Positions 1 through 32,139 of a stretch of 64,000 bases of DNA are shown in pieces. The position numbers and the translations under genes are program-made. Source of the DNA: Halichondria panicea (taxonomy: Eukaryota > Porifera > Demospongiae > Suberitida > Halichondriidae); contig NC_087380.1 in assembly GCF_963675165.1 (NCBI RefSeq), forward strand, positions 2,843,803 through 2,907,802. Reading direction: 5' to 3'. The notes beneath the pieces were generated by a model. It searched no databases, was not told the DNA's origin, and was given only the letters and a program-made list of their open reading frames with translations. Position 1 is the stretch's first letter. Every line of letters starts with the position of its first letter.

Positions 1-331
1 CCTTTACCCATCTTCAGTCTACAAAGGTCAAAGTATAGGTAAAGGGTCATTGCATCCACTTCCACTTGTGTGCACGTGAGCTTCACACACACCCACGTGG
101 CTAATTTTATTATGATGGGTGTGGCACAGTGGCTACATGACTTTCCCCGGCCCCACATTGTACAAAAAAATTATGGTATTTTATTTCACCTGTACTGGGA
201 CTTAATAGCTAGGTAGATTGCTGTTTTTTCTAGGCCTCTAAATGAAGGCCAAGATGTGTAGGATGTTCTGTCAAGCTGCAGTCAAGTTGAGATCAGAATC
301 TGATTGATTTAATCACTAATTAATATTAAAT
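1..331 (+). other. Upstream region of the N4BP2-like gene
   Basis: No gene or RNA is visible here. The stretch is AT-rich and should hold the promoter and 5' untranslated region of the gene starting at 332. I see no convincing TATA or initiator element. Confidence 0.4.
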
Positions 332-542
332 ATGGAGCACCTGAGTGAGCTGCAGAGCATGTTTCCGTCTTTGGACGCTGATGTGATCGCCATTATTCTC
401 AACCAGAGCAAGGACAATGGTGAGGCCCATCATAGTGTACTGCTAAGCGTTTAATTACTGTGTACGTGAGATGTGATCTTAATTTATTATTAGGGGGTGG
501 AACACAAAACACTGATCAAACATTGATATCACTGAACGTATC

Positions 543-579
<37 letters not shown>

Positions 580-3500
580 GAGACTACTGTGGAGAGGTTG
601 CTCGAAATGTCCTTGGAGGCTAACGACCAATCAAAACCTGCGTATATTGCCACGCCCCCTCAGCCCTCCACCAACTCTCAGTCACTCCACAGATGGATGA
701 CTCCTGATCCACAATCCTTCCCGTCACTCCCCGTATACAACCAGCCCCCCTTCATGCAGCAGTATCAGTATCAACCACCTCGTCCCACCCCCAAATCTTC
801 GCTAGATACGGGAGACTACGATAACGATAACTTGTGGCCCAACATCCAACCAGCTGTTTCTCTGCAACATCCGACACCGAAACCTGTTGTTAGCAAACGA
901 AGTTGTTCACCTGTTGAAGTAGTGACGTCGAACAGAAGTTTTGTAACTGTACCGGGAAGAAGTAAAACTGTTCCAAGCACTATGGCCGCCGGGGGTATAC
1001 CCCAGCAGTGGCTATCTCCCCACCCTGGTATCAGGAGCAATGGCCAGGTGACCGGGACGAACTCTACTGAGTATGCTCAGAAACCACCACCCCCTCCAGT
1101 GACGATTGGACAACGAAATATCCCACGTCTTCAGAATCGGCACATTGAGGTCAGAAATCGTTTCGAGCCGCTGCAGCCACGGCCACAAGGGTCTAAAGTT
1201 CAAGAGAGGTCAAAACCAACAGAGCAAAAGTCGGCATCTTTGCAGAGTGTTGAGAAGAAGTTGATAATCATTCGAGGGCTATCTGGAAGTGGAAAGAGCA
1301 CTCTGGCAAGGTACTGACTAATGACTGTACGATTAAAATCACTAGCATGTTTTGTTTGAACCACTGCTTAAATTGCTATAATAGGTTACATGTAGAAGGG
1401 CTTAGAATTGCAGTGTTCGCAATGTACAAACTGTAAGAAATTGTTGATGTACAATCTGTGGCCGTAAATACACGTATACTTATTGTGAGAAGGTTTAATT
1501 TAGAATGTATAATATTGTGCCCAGAGGTGTTGTCGTGTTATGTCATTCAGATCTATGTCTCTCATTCTTTAGAAGTCTGGTAGGTCAATTTGGAGTGATT
1601 TGCAGCACTGATGATTTCTTTGTAGTGAGTGGAAAGTAAGTTCCACTTGCTCGAATTAAAGCTGCATGTGGCTTCTTTTACATTTTCTTGGAATACACGC
1701 ATCATGCTATGTGATTTTGTTGCTATTTGATTGTTGCTATCAGTATGTATGTCTTCGGCGCAGGTATGTGTTTGACCCCACCGCATTGGCGGATAATCAT
1801 GAAAAAAACAGAGTGAAAGGTATGAGCCTAAATTACCAGATGCTGTAGCATAATCAATATCTTATTATCCCATAAGAAGATTGTTTGCCTTAGGCTATTT
1901 GTGCTTATTAGTATACCCAAAGTGTAAAGTCTTGACATCAAATTTACATTCTTCTTCTTCAAAAGTTTGTGTGTTTCTCTCTAGCTCGCAAGTCTATGGC
2001 CAGCGGACGCTCACCCGTTGTCATCGACAATACCAACGCTAATGCATGGGAGATGAAGCCGTATGTGTCAATGGTACGTTGTCAACTATACGTCACACTG
2101 TACTAGTTACCTATTCTAACAGTGTTTATGTATAAGAGAGATTGGTTCACGTAGTGACTCGTCTTTTATGATTGCCCTCTAAGCAGTTCGCAATACTAAT
2201 ACAGTCAGGTTTATGGGCCCCAAGTATCTATAGCAGTGTTTCAGTCGGCCAGCTCTTTAATACAGCCACTGTTAGAGTCTGCCCTAGGGTGACCCCTGTA
2301 CGTACATGTGCTCACTGTATTATCTGTGTTGTACATTGTGGTGTAGTGGTGTACAGTATATACTGTGCAAACATCTCACACTGTATGAGGTGACTGTACT
2401 AAATACATGCGTGTGTTTCACAGGCTATTGAGCTTGGTTATGATGTCGAGATTGTTGAGCCTGACACTCCGTGGAGGTTCAAAGTTGCCGAGCTAACAAA
2501 GTGAGTGGGTGTTGGCTACACATGTACAGTTCATTGTATGAATGTGACTGTGCGGACCCAGTGACTTAGAATACACCAGATGCTGCAATATAAAGGCACG
2601 CCCCCAGGCCTTGCTACAAGGCCCTGTGCTAATATTAATCCAGAGACATTGTTGACTGCATGTGTAACATGCCTGAAGTGTGGATTTTCCCCCTATAATT
2701 ATGTTAACATTGCATGGTAAACATATACAAGACTCAAAGTCGTACGTGTGCATGCTTAGTTACCAATGTAGGGTACGTAATTAAGAGAACGTATTCAGTT
2801 TTAATTGCCTTCTCCTCATTTGCAGACGTAACAAACACGGTGTGCCTCGGGCGGCCATTGAGAGGATGTTGGAGAAGTACGAACATCGAATGTCTGTGGA
2901 GAGGATACTCACTAGTGATCGGCCAGACAAGGCCACACCCACTAACAAGACCACACCCATTGAGCAGAGCAAAAACAAGGAAAGGTGAGAACTATATTCA
3001 GTCTCATGTACAATGCTTAGAGGATGGATGCTGGCTTCAAAAGTTGAGTTTTGTTTGCCAATATTCTCAAACTGTTCAGCCCAAACTATTTGTCTGATAT
3101 GTTTTCACAGAGCCATAATTATCGTAACTCAGATAGTTCTAGCCAATAATGTGCTTATAATTAGATCTCGGTTTCATTGAATGCCTTGTACATTGGCAGA
3201 GATGTCATGTGACGTCCTATAATTATATTCATCGACATTATATTTGTTTTTGCAGGCAAGTTAAGAAGGAAGTTGAGAAGCCGAAATCTCCGACAGTCGA
3301 AAGATGGCAGAAAGATAAGCCCACGATTAGTAGTCGAGGCAACAAGACGCACGAAACAAAACCGAAGAAAATGGTTTCTCCGAAACCACCGAGAAAGAAT
3401 GAAGGCAATCAACAACGAAACGGAAGACATACTCATGAGAGTAGTACTGAGAAAAATGGTAGCCATGACAATCAGCAAAGCCGCACTAATACTAACGGGA

Positions 3501-6413
3501 AGCCAAACAATTCGAAAAAGGTCAATAAAACCGAGAACCCTCCCCCACAAAAGACGAAATCTGCACCTACAGCAGCTGCTCATTTCACGCTTGACCTCGA
3601 GCAAAGTGCTAAAATTTCTCTCGCTAATGTTCCTTCTGTGGCTGAGATAGAAGCCGATCTCTTAGGCGACCAATGGGATTCCTCGGAAGAGATGGAATTG
3701 CTGACTGACGAGGACCTCAATGGATCACATGACCCAAGCTCTCTGGCCAAACTGGTTGGCAACGAAAAACGAAAAAACGTTTGCAAAATGGACAATAAAC
3801 AAACAGACAAAGTAGTTGGGATTTCTGAACAGCAACCTGTATCTGTATCCATGGAGACTGATGCGAGTGAACAAATGATGAAGAATGACGGACTTGTTTT
3901 AATGGAGAAAGCTTGGGAAATGGCACGAAAAGAAAGCACTGAAAATGATTCTACAAACTTGACAGCAATGTTTTCACAATTACAAGCACCTTCTACAACT
4001 GATGCGTCTGTTTTGAACGTGACCACACCCATTTTGGACTCAGCTGCTGTGGAGGAGAAAAATGAGTCAATGATTAATGAAATGCAAGTTGGACCAGTTA
4101 CGATTCATTTAGTTCCTGACAACGTGAGAAAAACACGTGGTAATTTGAACATTCTCAGTGCAGCGTTTGACAGCTGTAAGGGATGGGAGGAAAAATATCT
4201 GTTGGAGGCTACGAAAGACGAAGCAGAGAATCCGTTGAATTCATTTGGCAATTTGGTGTCTAGTTTGCACGAGAATTTTACGGAAGGACTGATTCCAAAT
4301 GACGCCCACCTAATGCTAGCCTCCTTTAGCGACGACAAAGCGCCCAAAATGGGTGTGGTGAGAAAATCTCGTATGGTTGATGGACTTGATTTGAAGCAGC
4401 TGCCAGAGGACAATAGTGTGGAACACAGTCATAGCGACCCATTCCTAGGAGCGCTTCAGGAGAGCTTGATGAAGTCTGGTTGGATAGATACCATCTTCCC
4501 CAGTGATGCTGTCTCCAGATATGTAGGTGGAGAAACAGTGGCAGCTGGTGATGATGATAGAAGCATTATTGGTAAGCAAAGTGCAGGTACATGTAATTAT
4601 TAATTACGAACCGAACAGAAGTGTCCATAATTTTAGAAGTGGGTTGTCTTTTTTCAATCCTTATGATCTCAATTCGATCAACACACAAACTTGCCTCTTT
4701 TACAGCCTATTACTGACACTGTACATGTATGCCTGTATGTGATTTTAAGCCTAAGAGGTGGTTATTTTTGTCTGGAGGTGGTTAGTACCGACCGGTATAG
4801 GCACTACTCTGATAATATTATTGTGCGTACCGTAATTCTCATGTTCCACTGTAGCAGGTATTACCGTGGCAACAGAACACTTAGAAGCCGTTATCGAAAA
4901 AGAAGAGTCTACAGAAGATGTTGAAGGTCATTTGGAGGACATTAATGGCCGCCAGAATTTGGAGGAGGGAAACAGCTCACCTGTCGATGAAGATGTTCAG
5001 CCATTGAATAGCGACTCTTTAGATGCATTTCTTAGCAGCGAGGAATCGGTGGAATCAAGTAGAGAAGTAGCCAGTAGCTCGGTCATGGATAGCTTGGAGC
5101 AAGAACTCTCAAATATTGTGCAAAATGTGGACATTTTCCCGTCAGCTTTCCCGGTAACCAGCGAAACCAATGCAATACTGCAAAATACAGACGAACAAGT
5201 TGAGCCCTCCAGCGATTCTTTTTCCCCCCCGCCCTCCCCCCATCCTGTGGAGATCTATGTCAGTCTGGGAGAAAGCATTTGCACGTCCGAAGAAGACGAA
5301 GAAAAGGGAATAAATTTCTCTGCATTTCCACCGAGTGAGGATATTCTCGTACTAAACAATGAAGAAGTTGATGCAATGAAAACTGAGAATGTAGCAATCG
5401 AAAATAGTGCTAAAATGGATGTTTCAGAAAATGGAGCAGCTCTCTTAGCAACCGAAATGGACTTGACAGAAGCAGCGCCAGAAGCAAGTGTGGAGGATAA
5501 TGACAATGGTGTACAAAACAAAGAAGAGAACGATTTGACCTTTCTCATTGGGTGTTTTCCCGATCTTGAGCCAAGCTATCTCCAGCAGCTGCTAACAAAA
5601 TGTGTGGACGTCGAAAGTGCCCTCTCTGTCGCTCTTGTTTCCATGACAACGCCCATTCCATTGGACAAGCCCAAAAAACAGTTTAAAGAAATCAGCAAGC
5701 TAAGAACTCCGAAAAAAGTGAAAGACGACAAGAAAATTGAAGTTGAGAGTGCGGAATGTTACAATGATGAGAAGATAGCACAGATGTTGCAAGAAGAAAT
5801 GAATGGCCTCGTTGCCGAGGGGAACGCTAAAATGGCCGACTCTAGTGAAGGTAGTGCAGTGAGCTCTACTAAAAGTAGTCCGTCCAGTCGAGACAAGATT
5901 GAATCCAATGGCGATGATAATTTAGTTCTGACGCTGAGTGAATCGTTTGCAAAGCAGCTGCAAACTTTGTATGGGTCCATTGAGAAACATCTGCCGCATG
6001 AAGGTACTGTGCGAGAATATTGTGTACTCTGGTGTATGTGTGGGTGTGGGTGTGTGTGTGGGTGTGTCACATGTGCCTCTTACACGTACTTGCTTTAGTG
6101 CTACTGTACAGTTGTTATTGTGCATTTTCATGTGTGTATAATTATAGACTACAGTGTGTATGTGCTTATTTTGCAGACGTGCATACTAATTAAGTTATAT
6201 GCAATACTAACGGAGTTTCTCTCTCATTGTGTTTTATTGCACATACTATATATATAAGTTTCCCTGTTTATTGTACGTGCAGGTGAGGTACAAGGTGACG
6301 ATCTGAAGGTACTACTCTCCGAGACGGTTGCCAAGGGAATATATCAGATGTGGGTCAAGACGCTTCAGGTAGAGTGCAGAGAATGATACAGGCAATAGCT
6401 TACCACACCCACA

Positions 6414-6470
<57 letters not shown>

Positions 6471-9400
6471 CAAAGCATATCGAGTACCAGGTACAAGCTG
6501 AGCTTCTCCTGAAGAAAGGTATACCTACCTGAGCTTAATTGTACTTGTACGTGTATGTCCTGTTTTTTATTTATTATGGTTAAATTGCAACTCATTTCAT
6601 GCCCTGTCCAGATGAAGCGTTGGCACGGTCACTATTGGAGACGGAGATGATCAAACATCGAGTGGCCAGTGAGCCGCTCCTCGTGAGAGACCACACCCCT
6701 CGACGCCACCACCACTCCCTCCCACTCACCAGGGGTCAGGACGAGACACTGCCTAGAGACAGAAGACTAACTCTGGAGGTAAGAGAGGAAGGAGGTTGTG
6801 CTTAATGGTGTGGCCACACTACATGTGATCCACGTAAAGGGGTTTTAACTTACCATTTCTACATGTATAATTATACATTGCCAGTACATGTTTACACTAA
6901 TGCGGCTGTTTCAGACACCTAATTATTAGCCTGAGCAAGCAAATATCTGAATAATGACACCCACTGGCGTTTGACGTTTCTAATAATCTTATTCAAAGCC
7001 TTCATTGTTGCTCCCCCCCTCAGGCAATGCCAGCTGTGACTAGCAATGATCTGAAGGTGTCCCAGCAGCTAAAGCTGACTGAGCTGTACACTCACTTTCC
7101 AGGGGTCAATAGGTCAACCATCTGTGACGTTGTTATGGGAACAAAGTAAGATTGCTGAGAATGCAATTCTAGTCTTACAATGTAGGTACACGTTAAAAAC
7201 TAAAAGCGAGCGTTATTCTAAAGAACACCTCCATATCTTAGTCTACTGTACAAAACTTTATTGTGCTGTCCACGTGTAACAAGATCTCCTTCCCCCCTCC
7301 CCCGTTACATGTAGCTTCAACTATAAAGATGCTGCTGAGAAACTTGAAGGCCTGTTCCCGTCTGCAGCTGGCCCCACCCGGCACCGATCTCCCACCAAAC
7401 TGACCTCTCCCAGAAGGGTAGTGGGCGTGGCCTCATCTAGACAGGAAGTGGTGGACTTTGCATCGGTGGAAGAGGAGGATTATCAACCCTCCTACGATGA
7501 GTTGCGAGCCGAGGCGGCACTACACGCTAAACTACGAGCAGAGAGTTTTCAGAAAGCAGCCAAAGCACACGGGCAAAAGCAGTATTCACTGGCGCAATTC
7601 TACGCTCAACAAGTAAGTTGTGAAATGGTCTCGGTTTAGAGTTAAAGAGTTCTCTTATAAAACTGGGGTACATGTATTAGCTGTAGATCATGGCCGTGGG
7701 TGTGGGTGTGGGTGTGGGTGTGTACATTGTGATAGCAGAGAAGGTCGACCTCTCTTTAGTTCCTTAAAATTAATAGCCTCATACATTGTGCATGACACTG
7801 TATTAAAGTTTAAGGTTTGCTTAGGCACCTCCCTTGGGTATTAGTCATCAATAAAATAAGTGTATAGGATGTGCGTATCCTACATGTAGTTGTGTACTAT
7901 TAATACATTGTGATGGGTTGTTATAGGGTCACCTGCACACTGACAAGATGAAGGAGGCCAACAGGAGGGCAGCTGGGCACACTCTATCCAAGCAGTGAGT
8001 GGGCTTGAGTTGCTTTGTTGCTTTGTTTGCTGGGCTTGATCTCCCCCGGGATGGTCAATTAGAGCTTCCTTTAAGACACTGCATTCTTAGAGTGTCACAT
8101 AATTAGCATGGTTACAGTCTTATGTCTGGAACATGTTCACTATAACATTATACGTGTATAGACATTATAATTATTTCGAGTTTAGACTTGTAAACACATA
8201 ATTATAATTATATGTACATTGTATACATGTACATGTACCGTATAGCGGGTAATTTTCAGGGGACAAAATATTCGTGGTTGAGCAGTATTTAGTCATTTCG
8301 TGGATAATATGTTCGTGGTTGCTGCTTGCACTGCAGGTAAAGGTATATAGGCAAGGTCGCTTCATTCGTGGGTAAAATATTCGTGGTCAGACCTTCAACC
8401 ATGAAAACAACGATTATTTTGCCCCATGAAAATTACCCTCTATACGGTATGTATCTGGGCATTAGGAATGTGATTACTTGAGCTGCTTAATATACCCAGT
8501 ATCATTCATTGCATACAATGTCACTGGTTTATCAAAGACATTGGTTGTCAACAAAATCCACCATTTTGCTCCCCCCCCCCCCCCTCCCTGCAGGACCCAT
8601 AGTAGAAGCTCCCGTTCCATTACTCGACTGGACCTCCATGGCCTGCATGTCAGTGAGGCTCTGGAGGCTCTGCAGGAGAAGCTCTACACAGAGAAGGGTA
8701 AGTAAGAAAGAAAGGATGACCTGTGCGAATCCATTACGGTGTCTGCTTAGTCAATTGAAATTGTTCTGCCCTAAGCTTCTAGTTCATGATACTTTGCCGA
8801 GTACAATACTAGACTGTAGTTCTTGCTACAGCTTGAGTAATTTAATTACCTGCTATATATGCTTGTCTGTTCACGACCATCATCCCACTTCACCTGTACA
8901 GGAGTTGCGCTCGAGGTGGTGACCGGGAGAGGTAGTCATAGCGAGGGACAAGTGGCCCGGATCAAACCAGCTGTCATTAGCTTCCTTAAACGCTGCAACT
9001 ACAAGTAAGCCTGCGCTGTGTCGCCATAGTTTCTCACAGGCACTTACGCATCAAAGTTGGCAATTTAGTGGCACTAAAGGAAAAGAAAAGAATATTGTTT
9101 CAATTAAAATTCTATGAATATCATTATAATTTGTATTTATCATTGCCTCATTCTGCTTTGTGGTTTTGGAAATAGTACATGGTAGCCTGAGAATTTACAA
9201 ATTGGGTTGTCCTATAAAGCTTTCCTTGTTGATCGCAGGAGCACATTACAGAAGGAGCGTCTTACCTCGGGAATCGCATCTCGTGGAAGTTTGCAAAGCA
9301 TGACCTTATATGCAAAACCACTAAGTGGGTCTGCGGGCGAGTGCTAATTGAGCTGACGGTGCACTTTTACCAAGCATAGGTCAATATAGCCTCCTTCTCA

Positions 9401-10662
9401 AGGCCTAAACAATTAGGCCTGCTACTGACTGCTTGCGCATGCGCAAAATTATTGGATAATATTCCCGTAATGTTTCCCATTAAACTGAATTTTTACCCGA
9501 ATTATATCCTGAATAACATATACAGACAAAGAATACTCTTCATAAAGTCAGACACAGAGCTATATAGCTAGCTAGCTAGAGACAGAGCTGTATTGGTTAC
9601 AGCAGCAATTTCTTTCTGATAGAGTCGACTTTCACCAAGGTTAGTGTCAGATGGGCGTGGCCTATCATATAGGCTATTGTCAGCCTTCCCCTCCGTTCAG
9701 AGGATTGTTATCCACACTGTTGCAGGCTGTGAGTCCTTTGTTAACATAGTAGGCTAAGGGTAGCTATTAGAATGCTATCACACGGGCTACAATCACACTT
9801 CTATCCACTTTCTTCAATTTACTTCCGTTCGTTGTGACGTCATTGTTTTACTGAGCAAAATACAATGGTATCCGAATTACCCACTTTCTGGGTAATAGGT
9901 GGCACATGCGCAAACAGTCGATACCAGGCCCTCTCTTAGCGGCCTGGAATCGAGGCTAAGGTCAATAAAAGTGAAAAGCTACAGCTAGCTAGCTAGCTAT
10001 AGGCCTGGTAGTAAGCTCTCTCTCTAAGAACCCCAGTAAGACTCCCTACTGCAAAAACAAAACGCCTAGTATGTGTTAGTCTAAGTCTAGCAAACTTACT
10101 CTGTACAAAGTGACTGGATATGCTCCTATTTTAGAACTTTCTGTACCTCACCGATGACAGTCTCTTCCATGATGTATACCAACATCCATCAAAGATCTAG
10201 CTATTCATTTTAGCTCTTTCTGGCTCAACCTAGCTCTCCTGCTGCTGCACTACATACAAAATCCGTTTATAATGATATTCACAGGCTGACCGCGGTCCGT
10301 AATTTATGTACACAGTACTTACACACTTTTCTTATAAGGCAATGCGGCGTTTAGGAAAGCACACGAGATGTGATTTCCGAACCCATGCACAGTTAGACGC
10401 TCCTTCTGTAATGTGCTCCTGTTGATCGCGATCTTTGAACTGTGATAGTAAATTGTGTGTAAATTGTGTTTTAGATTCTCTCCCCCCCCCCCCCCCCCCC
10501 TGACAAATTCGGCTGTAATTTAGACTTATCTATGCAGTAGTTCAAACCCCATCATTTGGATGTCCTCTTGAAATTTTCACCATGCACTTAACAACTTTGT
10601 TTTCTTCACTGTACAGATATGAGGAGGTGAATGCTGGCATGCTTAAGGTGAAGTTGCTGTAA
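332..10662 (+). CDS. N4BP2: N4BP2-like protein: CUE, P-loop polynucleotide-kinase-like domain, DUF1771, Smr domain
   Basis: Exons: 332-419, 578-1310, 1573-1635, 1764-1819, 1985-2073, 2424-2500, 2826-2984, 3256-4571, 4858-6003, 6283-6368, 6470-6518, 6612-6778, 7024-7145, 7315-7612, 7927-7994, 8594-8697, 8902-9004, 10617-10662; all GT-AG, total 4770 bases, about 1589 residues. A CUE domain lies at residues 3-48. Walker [10 protein letters not shown] is near residue 265, followed by STDDFF and EPDTPWR, as in the 5'-polynucleotide-kinase-like domain of N4BP2. A long acidic low-complexity middle follows (exons 8-9). DUF1771 is near 1440-1506 and a C-terminal Smr domain (LDLHGLH, TGRGSHS) ends the protein. 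Known N4BP2 binds NEDD4 and BCL3 and has kinase and Smr nuclease-type modules; related Smr proteins act in translation-coupled mRNA cleavage. The domain order matches N4BP2. The start is the first ATG, and CUE homology begins at once after it. The Smr domain is split by a 1.6 kb intron carrying a transposon. Confidence 0.92.
543..577 (+). repeat. (CA)n microsatellite abutting a 3' splice site
   Basis: A pure CA run ends in the AG acceptor of N4BP2 exon 2 at 577, so the repeat itself takes the place of a polypyrimidine tract. Confidence 0.95.
6411..6469 (+). repeat. (CA)n microsatellite abutting a 3' splice site
   Basis: A CA run of nearly 60 bases ends directly in the AG before N4BP2 exon 11 (6470-6518). 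Confidence 0.95.
7694..7724 (+). repeat. Short GGTGTG-type repeat in an intron
   Basis: About five GGTGTG-like units lie 80 bases into the N4BP2 intron after exon 14. A similar GT-rich stretch lies at 6023-6070, just downstream of the exon 9 donor. Confidence 0.7.
8238..8447. mobile_element. 210-bp MITE with terminal inverted repeats and TA target duplication
   Basis: The ends CCGTATAG...CTATACGG are inverted and extend imperfectly inward (GGGTAATTTTCA on one side, TGAAAATTACCC on the other). TA flanks both ends (8236-8237 and 8448-8449), as for Tc1/mariner-type elements. A diverged second copy lies at about 22064-22270. It carries no coding capacity and sits in an N4BP2 intron. Confidence 0.75.
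9237..10420. mobile_element. Non-autonomous DNA transposon, 1184 bp, MULE-like or hAT-like
   Basis: Both ends begin AGGAGCACATTACAG on opposite strands, and the first 26 bases are an exact inverted match; similarity continues patchily for about 80 bases. The same nine bases GTTGATCGC lie directly outside each end (9228-9236 and 10421-10429), a clear target duplication. Nine bases points to Mutator-like elements; eight would be hAT. There is no open frame of useful size. The insertion is in the last N4BP2 intron and accounts for most of its length. Confidence 0.8.
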
Positions 10663-11572
10663 AGTTTTTGGTTTTCTACGTTTTTACATACATCGTTATT
10701 TTAAGATTTTGAACACTCCAACAAAAGATTTAATTTCCATACAGATGTTTAATGTTTTTTCGTATGTGCATTTTGCACTTCAAAATTTATATTAATTTTT
10801 TGGTTACGTACCTTTGTTCAATATACTACTTTTTGAAAAAACATTTCGTTGCTATTATACTACAAACATGCAAATTAAGTGCATGCTGGACTACATGTAC
10901 GTGTATCTATAGCATGGTTTCCGTGACACTACAGTAGAACCTCGATTATCCGTATTGGCAATTTTATTTTTAATAAAATGGGCGTGTCTCTTGCAGTTGT
11001 TACTATGGAGACAGGTCTGCTTATATCTTCTGCGCAGGCACAGACAACCATGCATGTGGCACTGCTGTTTATCAATTAAGTGGGTGGATTAAGGCGTGGT
11101 TTATCTATTCGATTTGTCTGGCAGTTATTCGGCCTGCCTCTATAGAACCAAGGTGTCCGGATATGGTTCCACTATATTATAAATTCTGTATAACGACGTA
11201 CCTTGTTATAATTATAGGATTAAATTTACGTATTGTTTGTAATACTGTACAAATAGAAGGATTGTTTTGCGTTGCTATGCATCGTAATTGCAGTGTATGT
11301 TCGAGTAAAACTGTATAATTATAGTGTGCATGTGTGTGTGTGTTATAGTACCAGCTGCATGCAACGATGCTATAGGTGTGGGGGCTAATCATTGTTTGTA
11401 GAGTTGTGTAATCCTATCTCAATGAAAGTATGAGATGGGGGTGTTTCCATAGACAGCAGTCAGACTGTAATGGATCAGTGACTCTAGTTATAGCCAGTTT
11501 AATAGCTACTTCATTTTATAGTACCAGCTTGTTGAGTGTACAAACAGCTCTATAGCTATAATTGTTGGCAGC
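10663..11572 (+). other. Intergenic region between N4BP2-like gene and Ig/FN3 receptor
   Basis: Apart from the short inverted-repeat element at 10932-11174, I see only AT-rich sequence. The promoter and 5' untranslated region of the receptor gene must lie in the right half. Confidence 0.4.
10932..11174. mobile_element. 243-bp pogo/Tigger-like MITE
   Basis: The left end CAGTAGAACCTCGATTATCC is the classical Tigger-type terminus. The right end is its imperfect inverse (CCGGATATGGTTCCACTA). TA flanks both ends (10930-10931 and 11175-11176). There is no transposase frame. Confidence 0.7.
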
Positions 11573-31849
<20,277 letters not shown>

Positions 31850-32038
31850 GACTCAGGCTATAGAATAGCTGATGTTTTGTGTTATATAAGACAATACCAT
31901 TCGTGCACGTACGTCACTATATAATTATATATAATAACTAAGTTTTTGTTCGTGATAGTGTTTATATAATTAATTTATTGTTTAATTTCAACTTTCAATC
32001 TTATTATCACGCCCTTTATGCTGTGTACATTCAATTGT

Positions 32039-32044
32039 AATAAA
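32039..32044 (+). terminator. Polyadenylation signal (receptor)
   Basis: AATAAA about 190 bases after the receptor stop codon. A second AATAAA lies at 32074-32079. Confidence 0.55.
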
Positions 32045-32085
32045 CTCTTTATAACGAAATTGTTGAACAATGAAATAAAACTATA

Positions 32086-32091
32086 TTTATT
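32086..32091 (-). terminator. Polyadenylation signal (SLC38-like transporter)
   Basis: AATAAA on the minus strand about 50 bases beyond the transporter stop codon, overlapping the receptor's 3' region. Confidence 0.55.
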
Positions 32092-32139
32092 TATAATAAC
32101 CACACACAAGCATAGTTATTATAGTCTATCGTCACAACA

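Larger units (their letters stand above)
31850..32139. other. Shared 3' region of two convergent genes
   Basis: The receptor (+) and transporter (-) stop codons are only 290 bases apart. The space holds AATAAA signals for both directions and no other feature. Confidence 0.7.

Noticed and set aside
3161..3604. 147-codon minus-strand frame opposite N4BP2 exon 8
   Set aside because: Shadow of the Lys/Arg-rich coding strand; it has no domain and no splice context.
5922..6141. Short frames over the GT-rich stretch after N4BP2 exon 9
   Set aside because: They arise from intron repeat sequence directly after a good donor at 6003.
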